A stretch of 64,000 nt of DNA, from NCBI RefSeq assembly GCF_036244895.1, contig NZ_BQKE01000002.1, forward strand, positions 1,426,001 to 1,490,000. The letters run 5' to 3'. The position numbers and the translations under genes are program-made. The notes under the pieces were generated by a model. That model saw only the letters and a list, made by a program, of their open reading frames with translations, ran no database searches and was not told where the DNA came from. Origin of the DNA: Persicobacter diffluens (lineage in GTDB: Bacteria; Bacteroidota; Bacteroidia; Cytophagales; Cyclobacteriaceae). Positions 27,861 through 37,344 of this stretch are shown in pieces (the stretch's first letter is position 1; every line of letters begins with the position of its first letter).

Positions 27861-28295
27861 ATGAAAAAACTTTTCTTCTTTTTCGCATTGGCTATGGTAG
27901 CAATGGCCTGTAACAAATCAGATGACACAGTAGTAACTGATCCTATTGAGGAAGCACAAAAGCAATTAAGCGAAATTTACCTTTACAATGCTTCAGAATT
28001 GCGTGAAGTAAAAGGGACTGAGTATGAAGTGATCGGAATGGTGACTCCTACGGCTGTTCATATTACTTCAATGATCAATGAAACGACTTTCGAAGGTGAA
28101 TTGGAAATTAATGGTAAGGAGCCTAAAGGTGACGAAAACATTGGTTACAAAGTTACAAAAGGGGTGTTTAACATGGATGACTTGAACTTCTATCAAGTAA
28201 ATGAAGTGTTGGAAGTATCTCCGGCTGATGAGGCGGAGTTGCCTCTTCCTACTCAATTATACATTGTACCTTTGGTTCCTAATCCAGAGCAATAA
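27861..28295 (+). CDS. small predicted lipoprotein of unknown function
   Basis: 144 residues with signal peptide and lipobox VAMACNKSDD, where Cys is followed by acidic residues as in surface lipoproteins. The mature part is acidic with beta-strand pattern (YEVIGMVTPTAVHITSMI, EGELEINGKE, QLYIVPLV); no family is recognised. It is monocistronic, bounded by an 820-bp non-coding region upstream and a terminator downstream. Codon use looks like that of the well-expressed genes around it, so it is probably real. Confidence 0.75.
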   Translation: MKKLFFFFALAMVAMACNKSDDTVVTDPIEEAQKQLSEIYLYNASELREVKGTEYEVIGMVTPTAVHITSMINETTFEGELEINGKEPKGDENIGYKVTKGVFNMDDLNFYQVNEVLEVSPADEAELPLPTQLYIVPLVPNPEQ

Positions 28296-28373
28296 TCAAA
28301 AATTAGAGATAATTGGAGGATAGTAAATTTGCCGGTCAAGGCCAGGCAATATGTTTTCCAATTAGTCCAATCT

Positions 28374-28401
28374 AAAAACCGCTTCGTGCGGTTTTTTTTT
28401 T
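28374..28401 (+). terminator. intrinsic terminator after the small lipoprotein gene
   Basis: Stem AACCGC / GCGGTT with a TTCGT loop, flanked by A5 and T9; could work in both directions. Confidence 0.85.
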
Positions 28402-28809
28402 ATTTCCTGTATTCCGTGTTTAAATCCGGAAGAAGCGAAATTTTAAGTACAGTTCGGGCGTTTTTTTACCGTTAGAGCCGCCGGTTTTGCTTCCATAATT
28501 TCAGAACTATTTGAGATTACTTCGCTAAGGTGATTTATTGATCATTATTGATAGCCGCCAAGCGTGGGGCTGTTATTCAGGAAGTTGAAAAACAAACCCT
28601 CAATAATGGATGATACGGGCTGGGGAATGGAAATTAGCGTTATTTATTACGCATTAATTTAGGGATGATTATTGATAAATATTTCCAATAATTTATCCTG
28701 CCTGCCCATTCCTAACCCCGTTAATAATGATTAATTTTTTTCTTAAATAGTGGAATCGTATATCGTCTTTAATTTTCTAAAAAGCATAGACTAGCTATTC
28801 CTCATTTGA
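28402..28809. other. intergenic region without recognisable features
   Basis: About 400 AT-rich bases between converging genes. No open frame, hairpin or family A/B sequence seen. Confidence 0.5.
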
Positions 28810-29310
28810 TCATTGTTTCGTGAAAAATTCCATATCCTCTCCTCTGGATCTAGCCTCTTTTACCTCGGCTTGTAAATTTTCAGGTAAAGTGTCCATTGGC
28901 ATCATGTATCCATCAATCATCACGAAATCGTTAAAAGGGTTTTGTGCTTCCATTTGAGCAGTTGAAAATTCCGGATCAAATTGCCTCATCTTAAACATTT
29001 CTTTTATTTGTTTAGATTTGGTGGAAACGGTGGAGCTTTTAGTTCCGAAGAATTCATGGATTTGATCGGCAGTAACATAAGGCTCGGAGGATTTGTCAAA
29101 CAGGAAATTGACGAAGCCAATGGCATTGACCACTGCGGCACCCCATATTTCCAATTTTCCTCTTTTAAAAGGAACCTCTCTTTTTCGACCCATTTTTTTA
29201 ATTAACTTTTCGCATAGTTGAGCATAATCCTCATTCAGCTTCTCTGTGCAAAAAGTTCGGGTCATTTCAATGAGTTGTGCTTCTTTTTGTTTTATTTCTT
29301 CCTTGTTCAT
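28810..29310 (-). CDS. DUF6398 family protein
   Basis: 166 residues, soluble, no signal peptide. The core CEKLIKKMGRKREVPFKRGKLEIWGAAVVNAIGFVNFLFDKS followed by QIHEFFGTKSSTVSTKSKQIKEMF matches DUF6398; the second segment looks like a helix-turn-helix (tqIheffgtksSTVstKsKqI). Function unknown; DNA binding is inference. It is transcribed away from the Wadjet-like operon with a 315-bp divergent gap, so regulation of that operon is possible but not shown. Confidence 0.75.
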   Translation of the reverse strand: MNKEEIKQKEAQLIEMTRTFCTEKLNEDYAQLCEKLIKKMGRKREVPFKRGKLEIWGAAVVNAIGFVNFLFDKSSEPYVTADQIHEFFGTKSSTVSTKSKQIKEMFKMRQFDPEFSTAQMEAQNPFNDFVMIDGYMMPMDTLPENLQAEVKEARSRGEDMEFFTKQ

Positions 29311-29341
29311 TTACGGTGATTTTTGAGCGCTGATTTTTTTT

Positions 29342-29349
29342 CAAAAATA
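29342..29349 (-). promoter_or_regulatory. candidate -7 box of the DUF6398 gene
   Basis: On the minus strand TATTTTTG matches TAnnTTTG exactly and lies 32 bp before the ATG at 29310. No TTTG box is evident 20 bp further upstream. Confidence 0.4.
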
Positions 29350-29625
29350 GGTATTCTGGAGAAAAAGGGAAGGATTTTATAAATTATCATTTCGGATATC
29401 GTTTAACACCGTTTTTTGAAGGCAGGCCAGGTGATTTGTAGGGACTATTGGAAGAATCAATTGCGATTTTATTCGGGTGGTAGGGAAGATGAATTTTCCC
29501 GAGGTTTTTCGCTGGTACCCTATTAAATTAGTGACTTTAATAAAAAAAATGATACCAAAGATGGGCAATTTGAGTGGGGCTAAATAAAAAGCCTGCATGC
29601 TTGATGTTGCTCTTCGGGTATTAGC

Positions 29626-30846
29626 GTGGACTTTTTTGTAAGTAATATGGAAGGATTTTCGTCAGTTAAGGAGGTGATTGGGATATTAAACTCCTCCCAA
29701 CATCTTTTGCATGAGATGTTTAGTAAGCGAAATGATGTGAGTTTTCGCTTTGATCATGCATTGGAGTTGATGGATGAGGATAAACTCAATCTACTATTGT
29801 CCAGAGGGGTAATTGATCGTTCCGGACAGTATCTGACCATTTCTGATGATATTTTACTTTTTCTGGAGACGGTATTAGGGGCTTCGGAAGAAGTAAATAC
29901 GGCCTTTATTCATGATCAGATTGCGAATTTGAAGCAGAATATTAAGTACTTTATTCAGGAGGAAAAAAGTGCAGGAAAAGCCAAATATCTGAATAAAGCC
30001 AAGCAAACATTAAAACGCATCGGGAAGAGTTGTCACCGCTCTGTACTGGATGTAGGGCGAAATGTGGAACAGGTTTTTAAAACGGAACCTAATTTTTCCT
30101 TAAAAAAGGAAAAGCTCTCTTATTTTGACCAAAAGAGTCAGGACATCAGAGAGCTGATCGCCCAGACGGAGCAACTATTGAAGGAGGAGCATTTGTTTTT
30201 CAAATCTGCCCTGGATGATGAACTGGCCGATGTGTTGATTGATCTGAAGATAAAATTGCAGGAGAGTCAGCACAATCTGATTGAATTGCAACGGCAGATT
30301 ATTGATTATTTGAATCAGGTAAAGATCCAAACAGATATCTACCGCAAATTGGATCAGTTAAAAGCGTTTAAAGATAATCTGGTTTTGGAGGGGCAGACGA
30401 ATATCCGGGAAGTCTTGCAGGGGAGTCATGATGTAATCTTTGAGCCTAAATCCGGATTTCGATTGAAATTAGGACTTTCCCAACTGGAGGAAGATGGTGT
30501 GTATGATCTCATTAAGACCATACATGAAAGAGGAAGAGCGGGCAAGAAGCGTAAAATGGATCTGGCTCCTGCTTTAAGTCCGGAGGATCTGGAGCAGTCT
30601 GCCGCACAGGAACTTTTTATTGACATTGCTGCTCTTAAGAATAATTTTATGGCCTCCGGTCAGCATCTTTTTGCCTTTATCCAACAATATGAATTTCCAC
30701 GCAAAGTAGACTTTGAAGAGCAGGTTTTATTGTACTGTCAGGTCATTTCCATGTACGGAGAAGAACTCTCTTTCAGCGGGGCTTACGGCGAAGCCCATTC
30801 CACTGAATACGCCATTGTTTACCCCAAAGCGAATGAAGCAATATGA
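29626..30846 (+). CDS. jetA: Wadjet/Mks kleisin-like subunit (JetA/MksF-type)
   Basis: 406 residues from GTG at 29626; ATG at 29647 (7 codons later) is an equally possible start. Residues ~10-85 form a winged-helix (LLLSRGVIDRSGQYLTISDDILLFLETVLG), and ~85-260 are long helices (ANLKQNIKYFIQEEKSAGKAKYLNKAKQTLKRIGKSCHR...), then a C-terminal winged-helix-like part. This is the layout of MukF/MksF/JetA kleisins that bridge the SMC heads. Identification rests mainly on gene order: kleisin-like, MukE-like, SMC-like, TOPRIM. First gene of a four-gene operon; its TGA overlaps the next ATG by 4 bp (ATGA). Confidence 0.75.
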   Translation: MDFFVSNMEGFSSVKEVIGILNSSQHLLHEMFSKRNDVSFRFDHALELMDEDKLNLLLSRGVIDRSGQYLTISDDILLFLETVLGASEEVNTAFIHDQIANLKQNIKYFIQEEKSAGKAKYLNKAKQTLKRIGKSCHRSVLDVGRNVEQVFKTEPNFSLKKEKLSYFDQKSQDIRELIAQTEQLLKEEHLFFKSALDDELADVLIDLKIKLQESQHNLIELQRQIIDYLNQVKIQTDIYRKLDQLKAFKDNLVLEGQTNIREVLQGSHDVIFEPKSGFRLKLGLSQLEEDGVYDLIKTIHERGRAGKKRKMDLAPALSPEDLEQSAAQELFIDIAALKNNFMASGQHLFAFIQQYEFPRKVDFEEQVLLYCQVISMYGEELSFSGAYGEAHSTEYAIVYPKANEAI

Positions 30847-31385
30847 AATATAAAGCCATAATTTTTGAGCGCCTTTCCAAAGGAAAATTTATCAATTCCA
30901 ATTTAAAGTCAGACCGACCACTTTTTGACTTTGTGGAGGAACATTTTGAAAGCCTTTTTCAGGATTTTGAAGAACTGAACTTTGTTTTACAACGGGGAGA
31001 TGGTTTCTATTATTTTTCCCGTACGGAAAGCAAAGCTACTTTGGAGCGTAAACTGAAAACCGCTTTTAAATGGATTGACTATATGGATTTTTTTAAAACC
31101 TATAATAGTTCTTTTTCTGCTGGTATAAGATTTTCAATTACTGGAATATCAGGTGAAATGAAGGTAAACACGGCCTTGAAGGAAAAGCTGAGAGCTTTAC
31201 ATAAAGGCAGTAAGCTGGAAAGTGAGTTGGAAATGCTCACAAAAATGGTGGATGCCCTGGAGGCGGAGGGCTTTATTGTGTTGGAGGATGCCTATGAATC
31301 CACCTATCGCGTTTTGTCTTCCTGGTCTTATCTGGAAGAGTTGATTTTAAAGATTGATATTACAGAAGATTTACATACCTCATGA
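30843..31385 (+). CDS. jetB: Wadjet/Mks MukE-like subunit (JetB/MksE-type)
   Basis: 180 residues. The start FERLSKGKFINSN, then LFDFVEEHFESLFQDFEELNFVLQRGDGFYYFSR, matches the tandem winged-helix pattern of MukE/MksE/JetB proteins, where 'LxxGxFI' and 'fYYF' recur. The C-terminal half contains a second winged helix (LEMLTKMVDALEAEGFIVLEDAYESTYRVLSSWSYLEELI). It binds the kleisin and the SMC heads and contacts DNA in characterised complexes. Overlaps both neighbours by ATGA. Confidence 0.75.
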   Translation: MKYKAIIFERLSKGKFINSNLKSDRPLFDFVEEHFESLFQDFEELNFVLQRGDGFYYFSRTESKATLERKLKTAFKWIDYMDFFKTYNSSFSAGIRFSITGISGEMKVNTALKEKLRALHKGSKLESELEMLTKMVDALEAEGFIVLEDAYESTYRVLSSWSYLEELILKIDITEDLHTS

Positions 31386-34300
31386 GATACCTAAGTAAAG
31401 TAATTTTTATCAATAGTGCTTCTGTCAAATTTTCATCCGTGGAATTGGATGGTAATGTTCATTTTATTGGGACTCAGGGAGTGGGGAAAAGTACGCTATT
31501 GAGGGCTATTTTATATTTTTATAATGTGAACGGCCGGGGTTTAGGGATACCTACCGGGCCGACCAATAAGTCTTTTTTAGATTGGTACTTGCCCTATGGT
31601 AACTCCTATTTGGTCTATGAGGTAAAGAAGGAGACGGGCACCTATTGTGTGATGGCTTTCAGGCACCGGTCCGGAATTTCTTTTCGATTCCTGGATGCTC
31701 CTTTTCAGCAGTCACTCTTTATGGATACGCTGGGACAGGTACACGAAAGCTGGGATCAAATTCATAAGGCCTTGTTGGAACATCAGGTGAGTTATTCCAA
31801 TATTGTGGCGCAGAATGACCACTTCCGGGATATCATTTATGGCAATGGCAAACAGCCGGTTTCTTTTAAGAAATATGCCATTATGGAATCTCGTAAGTAT
31901 GGAAATATTCCCAAGACGATTCAATCCATTTTTTTAAATGCCAAGCTGGATGCGGATTTCATCAAAAAGACGATTATATCCTCTTTGGACAGTGATGAAA
32001 TGCAAATCGATTTGGTGGTCTATAAAAAGCATTTGGAGGACTTTGACCAACAAATGAAGGATATTAAGGGCTTTAAATCCTCCCGCTGTGAAACGATTTC
32101 TAAGAAAATTGAAGAGCAAAGGAAGGAGTACTCGCATCGCTTGCGTGGCATAGAAGAAAGTACGGTAAAGATTCAGCGACTTTATAAAACATACAGAGAG
32201 CAGGAACCTCTACAAAAAAAATTACTGGAGGAACAAAGGCAGCAAAATCGGAATTTACTGGAAGATATTCAACAATTGCAGGCCACCTATACCCGGCAGC
32301 GCCGGGAATTGGATGGGCAATTGGGAGGAATACAAAAGGATATCGCCAGGGCGAAGCAATTGCAAAAGGATTACCAAAGCAGAGGAATAGCGACCATAAT
32401 CAGAGAGGTTGAGGAGGAACCGGCTTTGTTAGCGGAACAAAAACGCCTGGCCCGAAACCATGCGATTTTATTAGAGCAGTCCTCCGAGATCGCTCAGAAA
32501 TATGAAAATCTGATTATTGCGGAAAAGCAAAAATTACAAGCCGTAAAGAATGATTTGGTGGAAAGGGGAAATGCCCTGGATAAGGAGTTGATTGATTTCA
32601 GGAAAGAGCAGGCCCATAAAGAAAGACTTGAAGAAAAAGGAATTAGGGAGGAGCAGGCCGAAAAAGTAGCTTTGCTGGAAGAAAGAATGGAAGGCAGTCA
32701 GCTCAATTGGACGGAGCAGCAGGTGGCACTTGAAGGTCTGAAGCACCAGCTTTTCAGGCGTGAGGAAATCTCTGCCAAGGAGGAGAAGTTGTCGACCTAT
32801 AAAACCTCCATGGAATCTCATCAGCGCAGTCTGGGAGATTTAGAGCAGCAGGAGGCCAAACTGAAGGGTGATTTTGAGTTGGAGTTAAAGCAAATGAAGT
32901 TTGCTCAGCACCAAAAGGATCAACAATTTCAAAAACAAATGAAGGAGGCCGGGGAGGCTGTGGCTTTGTGGGAGCATAAATTGTCGGCCTCCAAAGATTC
33001 CCTCTATTCCTGGTTGGAGCAAAATAAGCCGGGCTGGCAATCGGACATCGGGCGAGTGGTGAAAGAGGAGATTTTATTTGCTCAGCAGGTGGAAGCCAGC
33101 GTGGATGAGCAGGCAAAAGGCAGCTTATTTGGCGTGCGCCTGAATTTGGAAAGCTTGCCCAAGGCCGAGATCAGCCTTGCTTATATGCAGCAAGAATTGG
33201 CCGAAGCACGTGAAAAATTGCAGGGGTTTTCAGAAGGGCGTGAGCAGATGCTAAGAGAATTTGAAGCAGAAAAGGTAAAGACCGAAGCCGCTTACCGTAA
33301 AAAACTGGCCGACATAAAGGGGCAGCAGGATGGTCTGCATTATGAGTTGGAACAATTAAGCAGAAAAGTGCAGTCTACCACGCTGGATTTGCAGGAGCTT
33401 CAGGAATTGGCCGTAACCGAAAAGCAAGCGGCATTATTGAAGCAACAAGAGGTTTTGATGGCGGCAGAGGCGGCCGTATCTTCTTTAAGAGCAGAAAAAG
33501 GGCAATTGGAAGCAGCCTTTAAAGCAGCGGTGGTCAGGCTGCAGGAAAAGTTTGCCCGGGAAGAAGATGCCTTTTTGCAACAACAGGCCTCTGCCCATCA
33601 ACAGCTAAAGCAGTCACATGTCGAGGCAGAAGCGGCCTGTGAGCAGCAGATAAATACGGTTAAAGAAGAGCGGGATCTTGCGCTGTTAAATGAAGGAGTG
33701 GATACCCAAAAAGTAGGAAAGATTGAACAAGAGCAACAGCGGATTGAGGAGCAGTTAGAAAATCTGGTGGCTAAAAAGAAAATGGTCATTGAATACCGAC
33801 AGCATAAAAAGGAATTAATCGACCAGCTACCTGAATTGGAACGTGTACAGGAAAGCTGCCAAAAAATGTTGTTGGATGCAGAGCAGGAATATAGTGGGAA
33901 CAAAAGCAGCCTGGATGTTGCCCTGCAAAACTCCAGAGCTCAAGAACAATCCCAAATTAAGGTGTGTGATCATATTGCCCAGGGTATAAGAGATTACCAG
34001 CTGAATTTTGAACAGAGTGGTTTGTATCAATTTTTATTGCAGGAGGGCTACCTGCAGGACCAGCCAGTATTGAAGGCGGCGGAAGAAGTAAAACGCAAAC
34101 CGATTGATTGTGAGGTGAAAATGGGTGATAGTTTGCATTTACTTCGGGAGTTAAATGCCCAGAGGGAAACCGCTTTGGATCGCCTGAAGAAAGGAGGACA
34201 TCAGTTTTTTACCTGTGTAGATCCGGAGAATATTTTTAATTTAAGACAGCCTGATCATGAAATTCAGCATTTACTTGCTTTTGCATTGGAGCTGAAGCAG

Positions 34301-35083
34301 TTTGTAGAGGAAGAGAAGATCAAAATTTATGAAAAGCGCTCTAGTGATCGGTTTACAGATATTATTAATCTGATTGGTAAGGAAACCGGGGAATTGGTTG
34401 ACCTGACCGGAAAAGTGCAGCGCATCATTCAGAAAGTAAACCGGGATTTTACGGAGCGAAATTTTGTAGGAGCGGTGAAAAAAATTGAACTGAAAGTGGA
34501 GGATAGCCGGAATCCGCTGGTCGTTTTGTTAAAGGAAATAAAAGCTTTTAATGATGAATATCAATATGAATTAGGGCCGCTCAACTTATTTTCAAATACT
34601 TCGGATAATCATGGGAAAAAGGTCAGTGAGTTATTGAATAGGCTTACCCGAGCGGTAGGTAATGAAAAGCGGGAGAAGCTGGATCTGTCCGATGCCTTTG
34701 AGTTGATGTTCAGGGTGGAGGAAAATCTGAATGATACGGGCTGGGTGGAGCGCCTTTCCAGTGTGGGTTCTGACGGAACAGACATTCTGGTAAAGGCCAT
34801 GGTTTACATCATGCTATTGAATGTTTATAAAGAAGGGGCATCCAAAAAATTCAAAGATTTTAAACTTCATTGTATGATGGATGAAATTGGTAAGCTTCAT
34901 CCAAATAATGTCAAGGGGATATTGAAATTTGCCAATGATCGCAATATTTTGCTCATCAATGGTTCCCCTACCGAAAGTAACCCTTTAAGCTATCGTCATA
35001 TTTACAGACTGGAAAAGCATCCCCAAACCAATCATACGATGGTTACTAAAATTATCAGTAATCAAAATATGATGCAGCTATGA
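31382..35083 (+). CDS. jetC: Wadjet/Mks SMC-like ATPase (JetC/MksB-type)
   Basis: 1233 residues. Walker A GTQGVGKST at residues 30-38 close to the N-terminus, long coiled coils at ~210-520 and ~600-900, and a hinge-like insertion at ~530-610 (LYSWLEQNKPGWQSDIGRVVKEEILF and GSLFGVRLNLESL). Near the C-terminus come the signature motif GSDGTDILVKAMVYI and Walker B LHCMMDEIGKLHP. 'GTDILVK' in place of the SMC LSGGE is characteristic of MksB/JetC proteins. The ATPase drives DNA loop extrusion that lets Wadjet recognise and linearise small circular plasmids. ATGA overlaps on both sides. Confidence 0.88.
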   Translation: MRYLSKVIFINSASVKFSSVELDGNVHFIGTQGVGKSTLLRAILYFYNVNGRGLGIPTGPTNKSFLDWYLPYGNSYLVYEVKKETGTYCVMAFRHRSGISFRFLDAPFQQSLFMDTLGQVHESWDQIHKALLEHQVSYSNIVAQNDHFRDIIYGNGKQPVSFKKYAIMESRKYGNIPKTIQSIFLNAKLDADFIKKTIISSLDSDEMQIDLVVYKKHLEDFDQQMKDIKGFKSSRCETISKKIEEQRKEYSHRLRGIEESTVKIQRLYKTYREQEPLQKKLLEEQRQQNRNLLEDIQQLQATYTRQRRELDGQLGGIQKDIARAKQLQKDYQSRGIATIIREVEEEPALLAEQKRLARNHAILLEQSSEIAQKYENLIIAEKQKLQAVKNDLVERGNALDKELIDFRKEQAHKERLEEKGIREEQAEKVALLEERMEGSQLNWTEQQVALEGLKHQLFRREEISAKEEKLSTYKTSMESHQRSLGDLEQQEAKLKGDFELELKQMKFAQHQKDQQFQKQMKEAGEAVALWEHKLSASKDSLYSWLEQNKPGWQSDIGRVVKEEILFAQQVEASVDEQAKGSLFGVRLNLESLPKAEISLAYMQQELAEAREKLQGFSEGREQMLREFEAEKVKTEAAYRKKLADIKGQQDGLHYELEQLSRKVQSTTLDLQELQELAVTEKQAALLKQQEVLMAAEAAVSSLRAEKGQLEAAFKAAVVRLQEKFAREEDAFLQQQASAHQQLKQSHVEAEAACEQQINTVKEERDLALLNEGVDTQKVGKIEQEQQRIEEQLENLVAKKKMVIEYRQHKKELIDQLPELERVQESCQKMLLDAEQEYSGNKSSLDVALQNSRAQEQSQIKVCDHIAQGIRDYQLNFEQSGLYQFLLQEGYLQDQPVLKAAEEVKRKPIDCEVKMGDSLHLLRELNAQRETALDRLKKGGHQFFTCVDPENIFNLRQPDHEIQHLLAFALELKQFVEEEKIKIYEKRSSDRFTDIINLIGKETGELVDLTGKVQRIIQKVNRDFTERNFVGAVKKIELKVEDSRNPLVVLLKEIKAFNDEYQYELGPLNLFSNTSDNHGKKVSELLNRLTRAVGNEKREKLDLSDAFELMFRVEENLNDTGWVERLSSVGSDGTDILVKAMVYIMLLNVYKEGASKKFKDFKLHCMMDEIGKLHPNNVKGILKFANDRNILLINGSPTESNPLSYRHIYRLEKHPQTNHTMVTKIISNQNMMQL

Positions 35084-35934
35084 AAATAAACAAACATCAG
35101 GGCCGACTGCTTTTGCAACTACAAGCAGGTGAGCAGTTGCCCTTCAGTAAGTTTACTGCACCGCTCTGGAAATCATTTTTTGAAGATGGGGTGTTCGTTA
35201 TCCGTCAGGTAAACCGACGGTCAAAGCAGGTAAAACTGACTAAGGATTTTCCACTGGCCACTTATTTAAAAAATAAATTCGGAATAGAGGAGTTGGAAGC
35301 CTATGTTTTATTGTTGGAAGGGCAAATGGAGGCCGGGAGCCGCTCCCGGGCCGTTCAGGTGAGTGGGAATTCCAAAGTGCGTGGGCAGCGGACTTTTTTT
35401 GGGTTTATGGTGAGTGTGATTGATCCGGTGAAAGCCCGTTTGAACGGACAGGAGTTAATGCTTCTTCCTACAGAAGGCGCTTTCACTTTTATCTATGATT
35501 ATGAAGGATTTTCTTTGCCTGAAGATACGGTAATTGTAGGGGTGGAGAACGCAGAAAATTTTCGTCAGCTGGAAGCGCAAAGATATATGTTTCCTCAAAA
35601 GCCCTGTGTTTTTGTGTCCCGATATCCGCAGAATAAAGATTTTATCAAGTGGATGTCAGTAAGAAATTATTCCTATATTCATTTTGGTGATATTGATTTT
35701 GCTGGTTTGAAAATATTTAAATCCGAATACTTCCAACATTTAAAAGGACGGGCAAAGTTTTTTATACCGGAAAACCTGGATAACTTATTGATGAAATATG
35801 GCAATGCTGGGCTATATGATCGTCAGTTTGATCAGTATCAATTAAACGATTTACCGGATTATCTTTTAAAGGCCATGGCGGTTTTGCACCGTCATAAAAA
35901 GTGTCTGGAGCAGGAAGTGTTTATTGGTTTGTGA
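35080..35934 (+). CDS. jetD: TOPRIM nuclease subunit (JetD/MksG-type), short form
   Basis: 284 residues. The C-terminal half has a TOPRIM fold: E156 in VIVGVENAENF and D204-x-D206 in YIHFGDIDFAGLKIF, the metal-binding triad of the topoisomerase VI-like JetD nucleases. The N-terminal ~140 residues contain a short winged-helix-like part (FTAPLWKSFFEDGVFVIRQVNRRSKQVKLTKDF) and a CAP-like region (SKVRGQRTFFGFMVSVID). Typical JetD proteins are nearer 380-410 residues, so part of the N-terminal arm appears missing; the ATG is fixed by its ATGA overlap with jetC, so this is not a mis-called start. Cuts plasmid DNA in characterised systems. Confidence 0.82.
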   Translation: MKINKHQGRLLLQLQAGEQLPFSKFTAPLWKSFFEDGVFVIRQVNRRSKQVKLTKDFPLATYLKNKFGIEELEAYVLLLEGQMEAGSRSRAVQVSGNSKVRGQRTFFGFMVSVIDPVKARLNGQELMLLPTEGAFTFIYDYEGFSLPEDTVIVGVENAENFRQLEAQRYMFPQKPCVFVSRYPQNKDFIKWMSVRNYSYIHFGDIDFAGLKIFKSEYFQHLKGRAKFFIPENLDNLLMKYGNAGLYDRQFDQYQLNDLPDYLLKAMAVLHRHKKCLEQEVFIGL

Positions 35935-36128
35935 TTTAATATGATTTTCCCACCTTCACAGGGATTTTGAATAAGATCATTATTAGTACTGAAAAAATAA
36001 TTAGCGAAAATTCGTGTAATTGGTGGTTGAATCCATTTACTATGATTTATGGATTTTAACAACCTCAAAATTGTCCCAATGGGTGATTGATTTTTTCAAC
36101 CCAATTTTGAAGCGTAATACCATAAATA

Positions 36129-36156
36129 AAAAGGCACGAATGATTACGTGCCTTTT
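36129..36156. terminator. bidirectional intrinsic terminator
   Basis: Perfect 10-bp stem AAAAGGCACG / CGTGCCTTTT with an 8-nt loop between the convergent jetD and DUF2167 genes, 195 bp past jetD. Confidence 0.8.
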
Positions 36157-36180
36157 AAAGTGGTAGGGGAACCGATTGAT

Positions 36181-36404
36181 TTAACCCGGCTTATTCATGC
36201 TTAAATCCTCGTTTAGCTGTAAGGCGGAAAAAATGAAGGAATAGTTTCCTATTTCGAGTTTTTTCCAACGAAACAGATGAATGAGGAGAATGCAAGCTTG
36301 CTCAAATTTGGGCTAATATAATCCAAAGAAAATAAGCTTTTAAGACTTGAAAATAAGTCGCTTGCGCTTGGTTAGTAAATTTAGCGGTGAATAATTCGGG
36401 TTAA
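36181..36404 (-). repeat. family A dispersed repeat, copy 4
   Basis: A clean 224-bp copy in reverse orientation. Tail TTAACCCGGCTTATTCATGC at 36181; head GCGGTGAATAATTCGGGTTAA ending at 36404. The head end supplies the stop codon of the DUF2167 gene (minus strand, 36401-36403), so the gene reads straight into the repeat. Confidence 0.92.
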
Positions 36405-37324
36405 TTCCCTTTTAGTCTTTTAAATATTCCGCCAAAAACGGCTACTATGCCAAGGATGATGAATTTACCAAATTTGGCTAAAGCCGCGAAAATTCCGGTT
36501 TTGGCCAGTACTTTCCCGGCGATTAGTCCTCCAATGCCATAAGCTGCTACTTTATCGATGCTATCATCGAATTGATCGTAGCGATAACCATCATTAAAGC
36601 TAACAGCGGGCATTAAATAAGGAATCGCTTTTTGAACGGAGTCCAACTGGTACATGTCCGCCACAAAGTTCATTTTCAGGTATCCATGGCGGCCCAAAGC
36701 CAACAGGTTATAATTCAAAAGGTATTCTTCCTGTCCTTCCGGTAATAAGGATTTCGCCCAATGTAATTTGTGATCGGCCTGATCATAATGTGGTTCGGAG
36801 GCCCATCCTATCAATTCCATGGCTCCGTAGCCATTTTCTTTCAGGAGCTTATTGTATTCTTTAGAATCCTCTTTCATGGTGGCGATGAGTTCGTCATAGT
36901 CCAGGTCCTGCGCTTCTTTATCGCTGATATATCCGGAATTGTCGTAGGAGAAAATGACAAAATAGGCACTATCATTAAAAATCTCCACATTGGCCGGAAA
37001 TAGAATGCCCTGATTTTCTCCCTCCATATTGCCATATACATCGGTAAGAATATATTTCCCTTGTTCAGGGTTTAAGAATTTGAAGCCTTCAGGAACGGTA
37101 AGTGTCGCTACTCCATCGCCCAGGGTAACGGTGGAGCCTGCATTTTGCCAATTCATAGCGGTTTCTACACTGTCGACCCAAGTATAATACTTTTGGATTT
37201 CTAAAAGGTCCGCTTCAGTGAATGTTGCTTCCTCTTCAGCCGGTTCGTTGTCCAGGGCAAAGCTGATCAATGGGAATCCAAGAAGCAGGAAAAGAAAGGT
37301 TGATGTTAGTCTACTTAATATCAT
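36401..37324 (-). CDS. DUF2167 membrane-anchored protein
   Basis: 307 residues with a signal peptide (MILSRLTSTFLFLLLGFPLISFA) and one C-terminal membrane segment (FGKFIILGIVAVFGGIF) ending in a basic tail. The core VIFSYDNSGYISDKEAQDLDYDELIATMKEDSKEYNKLLKENGYGAMELIGWASEPHYDQADHKLHWAKSLL is diagnostic for DUF2167, periplasmic domains anchored at the C-terminus. Function unknown. Its stop codon is part of the terminal inverted repeat of the adjoining family A element. Confidence 0.9.
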   Translation of the reverse strand: MILSRLTSTFLFLLLGFPLISFALDNEPAEEEATFTEADLLEIQKYYTWVDSVETAMNWQNAGSTVTLGDGVATLTVPEGFKFLNPEQGKYILTDVYGNMEGENQGILFPANVEIFNDSAYFVIFSYDNSGYISDKEAQDLDYDELIATMKEDSKEYNKLLKENGYGAMELIGWASEPHYDQADHKLHWAKSLLPEGQEEYLLNYNLLALGRHGYLKMNFVADMYQLDSVQKAIPYLMPAVSFNDGYRYDQFDDSIDKVAAYGIGGLIAGKVLAKTGIFAALAKFGKFIILGIVAVFGGIFKRLKGN

Positions 37325-37344
37325 GTTAGTTTTGGTATAGTATA

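Noticed and set aside
28810..29310. DUF6398 gene as a fifth Wadjet component
   Set aside because: It is on the opposite strand with a 315-bp gap and its own candidate promoter; nothing ties it to the operon.
32754..33116. 120-residue antisense frame in jetC
   Set aside because: Shadow of the coiled-coil coding strand, Pro/Arg-rich and without start context.
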